The notes: generated by a model from the letters alone, not told the origin. Positions 41,752 through 56,846 are shown, counted from the stretch's first letter. The stretch: DNA of 64,000 bases from Glandiceps talaboti (GCF_964340395.1 NC_135565.1:9851742-9915741), one strand, 5' to 3'. A program made the numbers and translations.

Positions 41752-42173
41752 TAGATGCCGGGCGATCCCTATAGCACTGAACCTCAGTTCAGTTGTGCTA
41801 GCAAATGAATTAGATTAATAACACTTAGCTTGGCACAGCATGTTGGAAGTACAAAGACTTGTATTACATTCCATCATTTGATAAGAACAGTTTTATGGCC
41901 ACTTTACATTCACATTCACAAACAAATTTCCAGTTCCCCTGGCATTCCATAAAGAGGCCATGAAACTGTTCTTATCAAACCATGGTGTGTAATACAAGTC
42001 TCTGCTGTTCCAACATGCTGTGCCAAGTGTTATTAATCTAATTTAGTTGTTTGTTTTCCCTGTTTGTAACAAGTTCTGTCTGTCCGAGGTCTGATGTCTG
42101 CAGTTGTACGTGTTTTTGAACCCGTAGTCATACACTACTACCTCCAGATACCGATCAATACAATTCGCATGAC
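40354..42173. repeat. Spacer between duplicates: diverged tandem AT-rich repeat with CAGA tail
   Basis: 40900-41700 holds two or more diverged units of about 410 bp (ATTTCAGCCCAATCTGCCCA, CCCTAATTTGCATATCACTG), ending in a CAGA tetranucleotide run at 41717-41752. A hairpin, TAGACCCTACA...TGTAGGGTCTA, is near 40657-40690. No gene. Confidence 0.65.
41801..42107. mobile_element. Foldback MITE, family A copy 2
   Basis: Shares with 27851-28203 the arms TTAGATTAATAACACTT..GGCACAGCATGTTGG, GACTTGTATTACATTCC and GATAAGAACAGTTTTATGG, and their complements (CAAACCATGGTGTGTAATAC). The left end is cut short relative to the first copy. Confidence 0.7.
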
Positions 42174-44418
42174 TTACGACCCCGTCATGCAACGATTGCC
42201 ACGAAACATGACTAATATGTAGTTTAAATAGAAACAGTGACTATTGCCCCCCGACGAAACTATCCAAACAGTCGTTGTCTCAGCTTTAACCAGCAAACAC
42301 AGTCAAACCAGCACCAGTCAAAATTTCACACACTTCATTGTGTCATAATTGAGATCGGTGAAAAACAAATCTGGTGAGTATTTTAATAATTACCGTATTC
42401 CAATTTTACCCTACTTTTATTAATAAGGTCGTCACGAACTACAATATAATTTCCCAACCCGTCTCGATAATTTAGCACTGTTGATTGTTTGTTTAACTTT
42501 TCAATTCTGAACTCTAGGACCAAAACGGGACATTTGTTCTCTAAAACATGTGTAAGACTTTTAGTTTTCGTCCGTTTTTGTCAACAATATAAATGTCAAC
42601 TGTACGTAATGGTTCATGGTGTATGTGTACTACTAGTACTACCAGCCACTTCACATGCATAGCATACTAAACTACTGTTAAACTTAGTGACGGAAAATAC
42701 TTCCACCATGTACCTGTGTACTAATAATCAAAACTACTCGATTTTGCTTGTCATTAATTACCATTTCTCAAGATTGAAATCTTATAGCCATCTAGTATGC
42801 TGCATAAGTTTGGCACTGACAATGTATTCCCAGAAATGACAGTTAATTCGGAAATGACCGTGTGACACCGTGATGTATTTTCTTATAACTTGTTGTTGAC
42901 ACGCCAAATTTTCCTAACATGCACTTAGTTCGGATACTTTCAATTTGTCAATATTTTCCATGACGACTTACGGTTGTAGATAGTCACAAAAGGGGGTATT
43001 TCTTTCAGATGAATGCGTTGACTTTCATGTAAACGACATGACAAGGCTGATAGCTTGACCCCATTGGCAGCCGTTGTTAGGCATACTTGTATATCTCACG
43101 AGATCTGCCTTGAGACGGAGAATGGGTTAGTCACTACATATAGAAATCTCTGTGTAGCCTTTGGCGTGGGGTGGGAGTGGAGGCTATGAAAAAAGGCAAC
43201 ATGGAATGATAATACGCCCCATTAATCTACCTATTGGTAGATTATACTATATTTTGGGAATCACACGGCAACAGGATATATCTGCACACTGCCATTGCCA
43301 CTTGGGCAAAAGTGTCACGCCTAAATGCGCTTTTCAATAAGGGATCTTGTGTTGAACAGACTGATGTATGACAAATTAAGGTGTTATTTAGACTGGCACC
43401 AACCCCTAGGGAGTATTGCTTATCTCGTTATCTTCAAACATTTTGAATTGATTTTATTTGTTCAACTTTCGGGAAGGAAAACGTGGTCAACTTTTTATTT
43501 TATTTTTTTAAAAATCACAGTTACTAATAGCCGTCCAAGGGATTGGTGTCAGTCCCCAGCGCTCAGATGTGATCGACCTCAAATGGGGTCACAAAAACAG
43601 TGAATAAAGAAAGAGTGACAGACAGGTGTACATATTACTCAGATTACAGATTAGCCAATGACTCGAGGGGTAATAAGACTAATTTGCATAGCTATTAACC
43701 TTAGTTTTTTGGTTCACCACAATATTGACCGTGTCATTTCTTAACAGAAGGGGTGATAATACTAAATGCCGAGTTTAGAATGTTTTGAAAAGCACATTGC
43801 AAGTTTATGTTCTTGTTGTCATGACAACCAAATAGCTAATACTGGAGTCATGTAGTGTAGTCCATTCCCACTGTAATTTAATCAATAAATATCATTTTTG
43901 GACGTTGCTTGGGGATATAACATATCGACTTATGCTAACAAAAATGTTTTTATTTAGTTACGATGGTTACTAGTAATTTATGTCATCGTGTGGAGTAAGC
44001 GTAATAAGATAATTATAGGAGAAGAAAAAACCACCGACTTTTCTTTACAGATGTATTAGGTTGTGTTGTCGAGTTACTATGGACATACAGGTCCGGGATT
44101 AGCTGACGTCATGGTGTTGGACGATAGTCACGACTGCTTTGCCCTGCAGTCCAGTAACATCCGGAACTCTCACTTAGTCACTCTTTACCGAGTACTTATA
44201 ACATACACATCTTGCATATAATATATTACTTAGGGGTTGGATTACTATGAACGTTCATTATTCTGACTGGCCAGTGACCCGGACCCGTGGAATGTGACCG
44301 TGTGACACGCTCAGATAGCTCCGTTGAAAGTATAATTAGTAAGTAACTAGAAAATAGTCCGTGCTTTACATCGGTATATAAATACAATCATTCTCGCAAA
44401 CAACCGCTGCTATTTCTT
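42174..44418. repeat. Duplicated segment, copy 2
   Basis: Partner of 37748-40353. It keeps the unoccupied TTA site of the Harbinger-like insertion and has about 0.74 kb (43345-44088) absent from copy 1. No inverted ends or target duplication were found around that extra stretch, so insertion here or deletion in copy 1 cannot be told apart. Confidence 0.88.
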
Positions 44419-47012
44419 TGGTTCAATATTAAAGTCACTCTATATTGTAAATTATCATCAAAATTGTACTAATAATTGTAAAAAGCTAAACATTAATTAA
44501 TAAACTGGTAGTTCATTACATAGACCTCCTTACATAAAATGATATGGTCAAACGAAAAGTTTTAGCACCCATTTCGGTGATGAACAATTATCCTGTTTAG
44601 GCTGTTAGTCCTGCTTGCATACGGAGTAAGTCGGCCCTTCCTTCTCCGTCACGGTGTTGAGTGAAACGCGTGCACCTGTAAGCAGGACTAGTATCCTGTC
44701 ATGTCAGAACCAACAGTCGACAAACGAAGCGTACGGTTGCCTTCCGGTTCTTCTGAAATACTCAGATGACTTCTGTCGTTTAGATTTCAAAATCCGTTCA
44801 AGAGATTTCGAAAAGCACCGTACACAAGCGGAGTTGCTAAAATACAAACTCTACCATCACATCTGTTGTAAGTATTCATTGCAAACTTGAATGCCGTGTA
44901 TATATTTTGTTGTATAGTCATGTGTGTTGGCGATTTTTTGCCCTGAAAACTCAACATATAATCTATACACTGAAAGTTTATTTTTAGGACCAGACAGACT
45001 ATTACGTTTCATTATATAAGCTTACACTCGAATGTTATGTTACAACATGACATACTTTCAAAGACACAGACAAACTGATAAAAGAGTCGCGTGAACCACA
45101 GACAAGTACATGTATGTGCATGAACCTACATCAGAGGGGCCCGATGTTGTTTTTGTACCAATATTTGTCAGTTTGATAGTGATAAGAAGTAGACTTTTTC
45201 GTTCTGATCACAGGCTTTTTTATATAATTCCTGCAATGGTAGTATATGTACAAATATTGCTTTCTAATACAGAGTCAAAATCATTTAATTTGTATGTATA
45301 CATATAATGGGAATATAGATTAACGTTCAGTATATGCAAATGTCATGGGGAGGGTCACGTTTTACAAAATAGGACAAAGGGGAGGGTCACTTTTTACGAA
45401 TGGAGAATGGGAGAGGGTCATGTTTTTCTTAACAAACCATGTGTGATTTCCTCCGGCCCCCTGTAAATACTGAAGGCTCCCTTAGGTAAAATTTATTTTG
45501 GTATAGTCGATGATACGAAAAGGCGGGTTATACAGCTGTATAATGCATAGTCTTGGTTACACAGACTCTCGCCATTTTTTTATTTTTTTTTTGGTTTTGT
45601 TTGTTTGTTTGTTTGTTTGTTTGTCTGTTTGTTTGTCTGTCTGTCTGTTTTTTGTTTGTTTGTTTGTTGTTGGGTTTTTTGGGGATTTTTTTGGGAGGGG
45701 GGCTCTGCCTACGAGACCTTTTGTCTGGATGGTCTCATAGAAGAGCCCTCTGCAGTGAGAGTCTGGGTAACCGGGGCTATATAGTGTATTGGAATTATTA
45801 AATACTGCCACAAATGAACGTTTATTGAATACATTTACACTGTTTGCGATGTTATCCATTATCATGGTTATCATTACGATGGTGCATGGAATATTTAGTC
45901 AAGGCGCGGAGTTCTCGTTTCATGCATGTTTTATGGTTATGATTCTAAGAATTGGCTCGCTCGCTCGACTGCAGGTACATTCATTCAATTGTACTATTTC
46001 ACCATTATCGTATTCTTTTCTACATAGTTATTTTTAATGAGCAAATTAAAATCGACTAAATTTAACAAATATAGCAATTTCTATGCTCGCGAAACACGAA
46101 TTTGCTTGAACGTTAGTTATAAAGATTCAAATCGTTGTACAAGTAACATTCAGGAGCCACAATAAAACAAATCTAGAAGTTGACAGTGCGACCGTAAGGG
46201 GCGCTATTAAATATGCTTGCACTCCAAGTGATAAATCTATATACAAATTCCGTATAGGACCGTGATGAGTCCTCGTCAACACGTATATTCCTAAAAAGCA
46301 ATACAAACTTAGAACATTATAGTTATTTCTTTGTGTATTGGAATTATATAGTTAAGTTTGGAAACTAGCAGAATTTACGGAAATGGGGGGGGGGGGGCGT
46401 CGGGAAAAAATGTTTTGGTTATTCGTCTGTCCGTTCGTCTGTGTGGGAACATGATATCTAAAAGAACTATAAAATTTGTACCCCCTTCCCCTCCGAGCTT
46501 TAAAAAAAATCATGCTCCCCGACATGAACTCATGAATTTTCATAGAGCCCCCTCCTCAAAGGCCAGAGATTTTTATTTTTGTATGTGCCCCCTCCCAGAG
46601 ATTGTATGTACAGTATGTTAAAATTATAGTAATCGACTTCGTCGGCCATATACAATAATAGATTTATATTATAAATAGATGTGGGCTAACTGGGCTTTGG
46701 AAGGAGAGATCGCACGTTAAGATGTAGTGCTATGCTTTGTGATAACTAGCCAGCAAGGCATTCCCTTTCAATCTTGATTTGGAGAAGAATGCAGCATCAC
46801 TATGATCACAAGTGGGGTGTGGTGAGATTGAACATAAATTCAAAAATGTTGTTGCTCATACCATGTTTGTCTTATCATGTGCTGATCTGGTTAATCTTTT
46901 TTGTTACTTGTTTATAATTTTCTCTATTCTTTCCTACAGGAATACCCCGTTCTATATCATCAACCTTAGATGACTAATTAACACATTCATACTTCATAAG
47001 AGAGGGAATGTA
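44419..47012. other. Upstream region of the CUB receptor gene
   Basis: No gene recognised. It contains an inverted repeat whose arms GGTTACACAGACTCTCGC (about 45555) and GAGAGTCTGGGTAACC (about 45759) flank a TTTG/TCTG microsatellite (45597-45665). A G-run is at 46384-46397. A likely 5' UTR acceptor (TTTCCTACAG) ends at 46940, 73 nt before the receptor ATG. Confidence 0.5.
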
Positions 47013-47303
47013 ATGAAGTCCAAGGCAGTATCCTTTAGTTTGGAACTATGTCTTTCTGTCTTAGTCACAACAGTCTTGGTTACAGGAGACTCGCGAACTG
47101 AAAACTTATGTGGCGGGCGTTTTGATGATGAAAGAGGTGTTTTAACATCACCAAATTATTACGGCAATATCAGTGGGCCATTGGACTGCACTTATGACAT
47201 CAGCACCAAGAAGAACGATACTATGATAAAGGTTAGCATTATATTGTAAAGAACTTTGAGCAGGGCATGGGAAAGCGCTATAGAGTTATTCGAATTGGTG
47301 GAA

Positions 47304-47337
<34 letters not shown>

Positions 47338-47487
47338 GTCTGTCTGTCTGTCTGTGTCATCATCTTCTCAGAAACGTAATTTGGCTATATATCTTAAGAA
47401 TGCATATTTCCAATTCAATATAATTTGGTACATACATTAATGATAACAAAGTGCATATGTCATATGAATTACTTATTTGCATAATTA

Positions 47488-47526
<39 letters not shown>

Positions 47527-48512
47527 TACATACTTTTCATTCCTAAATTATAACCTTCCCTGGTAAAAAAAAAGGGAGATCTCCGATGCATGCACATGTT
47601 TTAAAGTGACCCACGCGGACGAGAAACAGTCTTTTTGGCCTTGATATGAACTGTGTCAGTTGTAGGCAATGGTTAAATATAGTAATTGTCATCTGATCTG
47701 TACTATACTATAATTATATTTATCAAATCAGTAAGTATAATACTGGAAATACATTTGAATATGTTGCAAACATTAAATATAATATCGACAACACATCCTT
47801 TGTAATCAAGATAACCGCTTGATGTTCAATAATTTACAAACTCTTCCTATTATTGCACATCTACCAGAAATTACTTGCACTGGTGCAGACGAATAGTGAC
47901 ACTTTCGCTGCAGTTCAATACCGAAAACATTATTGCATACCTGCGTGCAAATGAGGACATGACCGTTCACTATACACGAAATCACGTGATCGCTGTATGG
48001 TCTTTATGATTTTTGTATGGAAATTTGCCGTTTCAGACAAACTTATGTCAAGTAAACAGAACCCAACGCCACGTGAGTTCCAGTGTGGGTACTCAGGGGT
48101 ATTTACACTGGTGCTTGCAGTGTTTTCTGCTGCACTTTCACTCGCTATGTTCGTGAAAGTTCGGGCACATAGAACATTGCATGCTCTTGTGCAAATACTA
48201 CGAGTACGCCACACTTGCACTCACGTGTCATGGGGTTCTGTCATATTACCACACAGTTGACCTTTCTCGACTTTGGATTTGATCTGTGGGAAACAGCTGG
48301 TTGCTCAAGTGATTACCTGAAAGTATATGAAGAGACTAGAGATGGCAAAGAGGTCGATTTATTATTTATATGTGGTTCTGACATTCCGGATTCTGTGTTA
48401 TCATCTGGACCAAACATACATATTCAACTTGTTGTCACAGAAACTGCACATCAACGTGGTTTTCAAATGTCGTATCAGGCTGTTGATATATTTGAGAAAG
48501 GAAACTATTCTG
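47013..48512 (+). CDS. Receptor exons 1-2: signal peptide and CUB1
   Basis: Exon 1 gives the signal peptide ([16 protein letters not shown]) and the first CUB half ([27 protein letters not shown]). Exon 2 gives [49 protein letters not shown]. The four CUB cysteines and the D-Y-L-x-V-Y calcium-type motif are present. The halves join in phase 0, as in CUB3 (53081-55242), indicating that the two domains are duplicates. Confidence 0.85.
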
Positions 48513-51500
48513 GTAAGTCTACATTGAATATAATATTTGCAACAAAATAAATTGCGATATTGTTAGAAACTAAAGGTTATTGATTACAGTTGGTTTATAC
48601 TACTACAGGTACAGATCAATATTTTTGGACTATTTTACAAATTAGGCATTCTATAGAATCTGTTCACATACTCTGATATGCTGAAAACTGAACACGTAGG
48701 TAGTAGTAGCCACGATGACAATATTTCATATTGAAGAAATGTTGTTAAATCCAATGATAATATTGTAAGTTGAGTTATATAGATGCCTTAGGGAGCATTT
48801 GTAATTACGGGATCCGGAGGGAGGGGGGGGGGGCAGAGTTTGCTTAGATTTGGGGATTGCCACTATATCTTGTAACCTTTGCACTGCCTGGAGGTTTTGG
48901 AAACCTAACATCTGCCACTCCCACTTCTGCCACCGTTGTACTGTAATTATATAGGAACCTTAATAACAAGCATCCAAAAATGTCCCACTTGAAAATAGTG
49001 GCATTACGTTTAGATATGGATATATGCATTATTACTTCATAGTTTTTCATTTGCACTCCTTTATTCCATGTTGTCTGTTCAACCAATGCAGTTTGTGGTG
49101 ATACATACGCGAGATCTGCCGCGGGCTACATATCTTCCCATCCATCTTATCCCCACTTCTTTAATTTATTTGACCGTTCGGATTGCGAACTGATAATAAC
49201 TACGTCTGCGGCATTTACAACACTCCATATTGTATTTCTCGCGGTCGATATTTATCGTAATCCCACGGGAGGATATCAAGGTAAGTCAAATAGTTCTTTG
49301 AATAAATAGTTTGCAATATTAGATAACCCTTGGTCTATGTAAATTACTCTTAAAGGGGTATACCACTCCATAAAATGAAGTCATTTTTTAATATAAACTA
49401 TGGGTTCTGGAGAGTCATTTCATGATGTGTACGGTGCCTACAATTACTTGCGATTTCAGAGAATCATCAAATTGATCTTCTGCCTTTGTAGTGTATCTTT
49501 GCTGTGAGCCACGTTGCGTAGTAGGAGACAGCAGAAACGATAGTTGAATAATGATTATTCATGACTCCTAAGTAATTATTCCCTTCAGAGGGGTCTGGCA
49601 TTTAAAAAAAATAAAGTAAAATAAAATTCCAACCTACCTATTTTCTAAAGTCATGTTATCGAAACATACAATTTTTATTTTATTTTGCCTAATTGCCAAT
49701 TTTGAGCACCTCCCAAAATGGTATGGTAACCTATCGAAGTATAAACACCACAAGACTGAATTGCAACAACTCTGTTTACTAGTTTGAAGGCTACATATGA
49801 TAACGATCGACTGCGGTTGTTTGGCTAAATATGATTCATAGTCCATTTACTTCTAGATCATTTTATGATATGACACAAAACATAACTAATTGTTAAGAGC
49901 GTTGCGCGAATCTACATTAGAGGCATTGTGTTATTCTATTTCATTCTTTGTCAGTTTTAATGATTGTTCTCGCTATTATCCGTTTTTGCTTGACATCTCT
50001 TCGCTCACTTCACATAAGCACAGATGATATTTTCTTGTCTGTGAGTTGTATTTCTATCGCCCGTCAAAAATCCATGTTGACACCTAGATTTTAATTCTAA
50101 TCCGAAGTGGATCATCATTGTTTTCTTTCGATAAGAATGCTTGCAACAAACGCATTACTGGTACATTAGTATACACGATGGCAATGCGGATCGAATAGGT
50201 GTCATTTGTAGCGATAATGGTGAAATGGAGATATTCACCGCTCTATCTGGCAGAATGGTTATTACATTTTGGAAGGAAATTCAGCGCAATTGGAGAGAGG
50301 GGTTTGAAGCTTTTTATTGGCAGTCATTTCAAGTAGGTAGGCTCGCATAGCATGACCTTATCAGCATTCATAGGAATACACATTATACTGTATTATATGC
50401 ATATCGTTATTTCCGTAAATAAATATGAATGAAACCTACATCCAACTTAACATCCCTTTTATAACCATGAGAGATATCATTTCATAGTATGGTTTTCTGA
50501 TTTCCTTACACGTGGGTGGCTTTTGTAACTACATTTTTTAAGGCAATATGCAGTCCTTTTGATCTTGCAGAAGGTTTTCCGATTAGAATTGGTATAGTAA
50601 TTAAAATTCGTTTTTACCACAACTTAGGTTCAGTAGTGCTATAGACATGGTAAGGCGCCTGTCTGTCTGTCTGTCTATCCGTCTGCTTGTCTGCCCGTCT
50701 GTATAACCAACTTGTAGACAAAAACTACTAGACCACTTGCCTTGGTATTTGGTGGGCACATTATGTTTGGTGTCCAGTTCATATTGCAAATATAGCAATA
50801 TGAATGGGGAGGCAAGTGAATAAACATTCAAAAATGTATGCAGATATGCCTAGCAACAACACCACGCCAACAGCCATATTATAATGTGTAGTGTAAAGAC
50901 ATTAAATTTAATGTAATATGCAAATATGCCTAGCATCAATTCCATGACCATATAGTAAAAGCTAAACATATATATAAGCAAAACCGCTCCAATAACAACA
51001 ACCAAATGGTGGTTTATATTGCAATGATAACAATATGCATGGTTACACAAGTGGATAAAATCCAAAGGTGAATACTCATATGCCTACCAACAAGACAAAG
51101 CCTGTACTAGCTATATAGTGAAATGGTGATGTGTATTGCAAAAAATAAAGACATGAATAGTTAGGCGAGTGAATACAATTTGAAAAACTTCACATAATTG
51201 ACATAGCACTGAATATCATACCGATACCAAGAATAAAATTGGGGTGTATACAAACATTAAAAAATAATGCTTAAACTGTACAGTTGTACATCAATGCCAT
51301 TTACACTATTTTTTTCTTCTTAGCAATTCATATAAGCTTAATAGTGGAATAAATATCCATCGAGAATTATCCCGACTGGAATACATATATACAATTAAGT
51401 TTATAGAGTCCAATCATTAGTGTACAGCTATCTGTGTTGTTCACTAATTTCTCAAACCTTGCACTGGTACAATAGAGAGTACACATACAGCCACTAGTTG

Positions 51501-54500
51501 TATATTAACCATTATTCTGTGTCGTTTTATCCAGTATCAATCAGTGACTGTTTAGATTACGACTATTTCCTGTGTGATAATGGTAGATGCATCATGTCAT
51601 ACCTTCTATGTGATGGTTTGGACAACTGTGGCGACCTATCAGACGAGTTCATGTGTGGTACGTTTGATTTTTCGATAATTGTTTTTTTTAATTATCTAAA
51701 ACAAAAGTTTAGGGTCGGCAATAAGAAACTAGATTGGCTGGGGTTACCGGAACCAAACATTATACTACTAACTGTGATACATTATTATCGACCTCTGTTA
51801 TCAAACCCAATAGTTGCCATGTTTTACAGATTAATAGATTATTTTACAATCCACTCTTAGTCGCAAAATTATATATTCCCTTTCCCAGGAAAGAAAAAGA
51901 CATAATATATATGTAAAAGTACCCTGATAGCTAAAAATAATTACATACCTTCTGTCACAAAACTCATTATAGACACACATTGATTATCGGCTTCCAAGGT
52001 CTTGTTTCCAGATTTACATTCCAAGGTCTTGTTGCCCTTGCACATTCCACGTTTGTTATGAGTCGAGAGGTTTATAATATGAGGGATAGGGCACAGGGTT
52101 TTCTAATCCAGAAGTTTATTCTTTGCTGATTTACCAAGGATAATGCCAAAAGATCTTAGTTACATACCGAAATTAGTACTAAGATGCCTACTAATAGCTT
52201 TTCTCACCCATAGCTAGTCTCAAAGGTCCAATCATTTGCCAGCTTATGTAACCATTCGCCACCCATTTTAGAGATTATATTTCAGACAGACTGGTTCTGT
52301 GCAGATAAAATGACAATTTGCATGACGTGAGTGACAACATTGTCGTGACAACAGTAGTCACTTAATATGCATCACATATATTTAGACTAGATCACACGCT
52401 GTTTTAATGTATTTGACATCATTGGGAGGGTGCTTTTGATATTTCTGCTAACAACTATGACAGAAGTCATCCTGGCATTGTTGAGGAGATTATATAACCG
52501 AAAAAAAATACCCGAATCTTCCAGGCTAACCCATAGATTATTACTGTTTGCTACTTCTGCCTTCAGGGATACCTTTTGACTACTGTGCACATTCCTACCA
52601 ACTCTGCGAACATGGCGGACAGTGCGTGAATGACATTACTAATTCGTTCTGCGAATGCAGAGACGGTTATGAAGGAGAGTACTGCCAATTTTGTGAGTAC
52701 AATAGAATATTATAATACATTCTGCTAAAATTGCTTTAAAACGTTAACGGAACATAAGTGAGTGGGAATTTAAATTTTCCAAATGATGGTTTGCATCATT
52801 TAGGGAGGGGTCAAGAAAAGGTCAAGACACTTGAAGCACACAAGTTTGTTGACTATCCATGCCATGATATCCAAGTGTAAATCAGGTATACGCGTACGTA
52901 TGTTTCCCAACATCCACAGCTATGTCATTTAAGAGTCATGCGATGCAGGGCTACTAGAGGAATATAGTCTGTGTTTCCTACACATTGAAAATACACCTAA
53001 GATCAAATCAATCATTCTTCTATTCCCTTTTAGTAAAGGCTTTCAGTTGTATAATTACTTTCTTTTGCATTTTATTTCAGTTACTTGTGATAAACAAGTC
53101 CATATTGACGTTGGTCAAGATGATGTGATACTTAATTCTCATGATTTTCCTAATGATTATGATCAGTATTCAACGTGTTCGTACACCATCACAACAGGAC
53201 CTGGTAATCTAATAAATGTATGGCACTTTTGTTTTAGTAGTCGACATTTTGTTAATCCATTGGGCTCTGTGGATTGAAATGATGGTAATTGATAGCTGGG
53301 GTCACCATAGATTTCATTTCATGACTGACAAATGTCTACCCCTTTGACCTTGACATACAGTTTCAAAGTCAAATAGTCAGCATTTGTCAGGCGCCATGAC
53401 GAAAATGTTGATAACACATAGTCAAATGACTACAATCATATTGTTAATTTGAAGCCTTATTTCCATACCATGATTTTGATCTAGACCTCCATTAAAAGGT
53501 ACAATAGATGACGTTTTGTATCGTGAAAGCCCAGTTACACGATGCAACCCATGAAGCAATTCGTCGCATGCGACGAGGCTTGCAACTGCGACGGAGCGCG
53601 TACACGATGCAACTAGTTGCATGGTTAGTCGCAAGAGCTAAACTGTTGCACATGCGTAGATATATAAAAGTTACAGGTCATCGAGGTCAAGTCTTCTAGC
53701 GGCAGGAATTTGGCAAAAATGCTATGAAATTGCTAATATTTACGAAAGAAATGACTGAAAACTTGTTGAGGTATCGATAGTAAAACTCTATTCAATTCGA
53801 AGTTCGTTTTATATGGCGATGTTGCTCTTAACAATGTCGCTACTTGCATTCAAGTTGGAAATAAAATGATATCAGCGGAAATCAAGCATTCATAGACATT
53901 GTATACTATTTAGTGGTAATCGTGATGATAAATCGAAATAAAAAAAATACTTGCTGAAATAGAATATTTATACTAAAAACATGGCGGCCATAACATTGAA
54001 CGTCATTTGACACGCATGTATATGTCAAAGGTTATTACTTGCGACGCGATGAAGTGGTTACACGGTGCAACTCACGAAGCAACTCGAATAGCAACTTGCG
54101 ACGCGTCGCAAGGAAACCGACATGTCGGTTTCCTTGCGACGTCGCAAGACCCTGCGACGAGGCGAGTACACGATGCAATTCGTCGCATGCGACGATTTGC
54201 ATAGTGCGTTGCTAGTCGAGTTGCATCGTGTAACATGGCCTTTTTGACACTATTCATCAAAGTCAACGGTCAAATACCAAATTATTCTATAACTTTGGAA
54301 ATGTTATACTTTGAGGCACTATTCAAATGTGCACAATCACATTATTAGAGTTACTTTGTTGCTATTCAACATTGAATGTTGACCTTGACCTTCATGTCAT
54401 TTTCATTTCTTTTTAATTGCGGATCACATTTGTTCATAGGGTCACTGTTCAAATTATGTGCACTGATATTATAAGGGATACATTGATAAAACACTAATCT

Positions 54501-56846
54501 GTGACATTGAAATGTTTATTCAAATGTCATATAACAATTTTCTCCATCATTTTGAAATTTTGAACACAATATTATACATACAAGTCACGTGCATACCTTT
54601 AGAGATGGGCTTCCATTTTAAACCCAACGTTTGACCTTGAACATCAATTTGAGGTTTAAGTAGTTATTTGTTAAATAAAAGTAGATGTTTTTCTTCATTG
54701 GAATATGATGTAAGTGTATTGTCAACATCTATGCTGTCAGAGAAAGGCAATCTATTCTGACTGATCTTGTCCCTTATATCAATATCCAGTACTATAATAT
54801 GTATAGTCGATGCCCATATTCTTGTGTAGCGTAGTTTCGTCGATCAACGTACATCATGTCATGAGCTTACCAGTGAGTTGTAGCAGTATACGTGTATTCC
54901 AAACATTAAATCATAATATAATGTTGTCTTCGAACTACGAAAACTTGTTCATATTGCTTTATCCCCTTTCCTTGTTACAGCTGTCTTGGTTGTCAATGAG
55001 TATTGAAAATTCAACAAATTGTACAAAGGATCGCTTGGACGTCCATGATGGTCCGAATATTCAATCGCCGTTGATAAGCAGTTATTGTGGGCATGACATT
55101 CCGGACACCGTTATATCAAATGGACCAAGTCTCTTTTTAAATTTCCTTACCGACGGAACAGTGGTTGACCGTGGCTTTCAACTTAAAGCTAATGCGACTA
55201 TATCTGATAATGGATATGATGCCACCAGGAAAACATTTTCTGGTAGGAAACATACTAGTTTTCTGCAATGTTACTATTGTTACTTGTGTTTATTTATGCA
55301 TGGTACTAGTTACAGTTTGTGATAAAGAGAATGGTATGTTATAATGGTGTGTTTTTGTGCCTGCCTTCCTGTGTCCATCTGTCTGTTTGTCATTATGAGA
55401 ATCGCAGAAACTCTTTCTGTTTGTAGACATTCTATGAACGAGAATGATGCATTTGCATAAATAACGAAGTACCATATAAAATCGCAATCTTAAAAAACTC
55501 ATGTAACTTGGTATTATGATAATAACAAAACTCAAATGGCTGGACATGCTTATGGGTGTAGCTTATAATCGTAATGATTCATTCATATTAGTTTAGGCAA
55601 AATATGTAATATCTTAGCAATACAAGCATAACATTGCAGATAATTTGGTATATAAGGTGATAATAACAAGGAGCCAATATCCTATAAAGTTTGTTGATTC
55701 AGATCTTAACTTTAGGGATACAATTGCATTATCATATCCATCAAATTGCCTAAAATTTGGCATTTACATTAATGATAATCTAGTTTAAGAGTCTTGAATA
55801 GCTAGTTGTTTTAATTCTAACAAGTCATGTGCATAATTAGTAACATTTACCAATTAAGGGATATGCCATGTATTATAGCACAGATTGTCGTTTGTAGTGA
55901 TACCTGTGGGAGCAACAACAGAAAGGCTTCGCCTTTGTACTTTCGGCATGCTGTAGTTTTACACCTGGTTTAGCTTTTGTAAAGCATATATAATTATTGA
56001 ACATAGTGTGAGCAGACTGAAAGTCTGTCTTATCTAGGCTGCTGACTGGAGCCAGTTGCTGAGTGGACAAATTGGGGCATTGGGATTTAATTTTGATTTA
56101 TTTGTTTGTTTGTTCAGTACTACTCCTATGTCATTCTTCAAGGGACGAAATAATGCATTGCCATATATTTAGATGTTATTCTCCAATAGTTGTCTTCGTA
56201 CAGCCAAGGAAAATACGAGTGACCTAAGGGGCATTTGTCACTACGAGTCGCTAGACGAGTAGTGAAAACCCTTAGGTCACATGTATTTTCCGGCTGAATG
56301 AAGAAAGATATTGGATACCAGCGCCAGTAATATCAAATGATAATTTTGACACAGCAGTTTTGACACAGCAGAACCAGTGACGTGGACACGTGTTGTCGTG
56401 ACATCGATGCGCGTTGTAGAACGACCAGCGTATATATTCCGTACTTTTTTTGTTCAACATAGCTTGTATTGGCTATTCTCTTTATTTCCAGTATGTGAAG
56501 ATGATGTAGTGGGGGGTCATGGAGGCCACGTAATTGGACATTTTCCAAGAATTAATATCTCAAACACCGAATCCTGCTCTCTATCCATTCTTCCTATAAC
56601 TGGTGCTACTGGAATTTTCCTGTCGTTTACATCATGGAATTTCGAACCTACAACTGTTGTTGGTACGTAAGTGGGATTAGGTTATCACAGTAACTATTCA
56701 CAAAACATGGTGACATGTATATCTCCCATATGACATGCCAACTTTGTGCCAGGTTTGAAAGAAATCAGATATTGCATGTTTAAGAAATGATGTATTACGG
56801 ACGAAGGGTGGACTGACAGACGCACGTAATACATACATACATACAT

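Noticed and set aside
44654-44890. 78-codon ORF near a small inverted repeat
   Set aside because: No recognisable domain, no splice or promoter context. The length is within chance expectation.
45510-45874. Overlapping ORFs rich in Val-Cys-Leu-Phe or Lys-Gln-Thr
   Set aside because: Products of the TTTG/TCTG microsatellite at 45597-45665 inside an inverted repeat.
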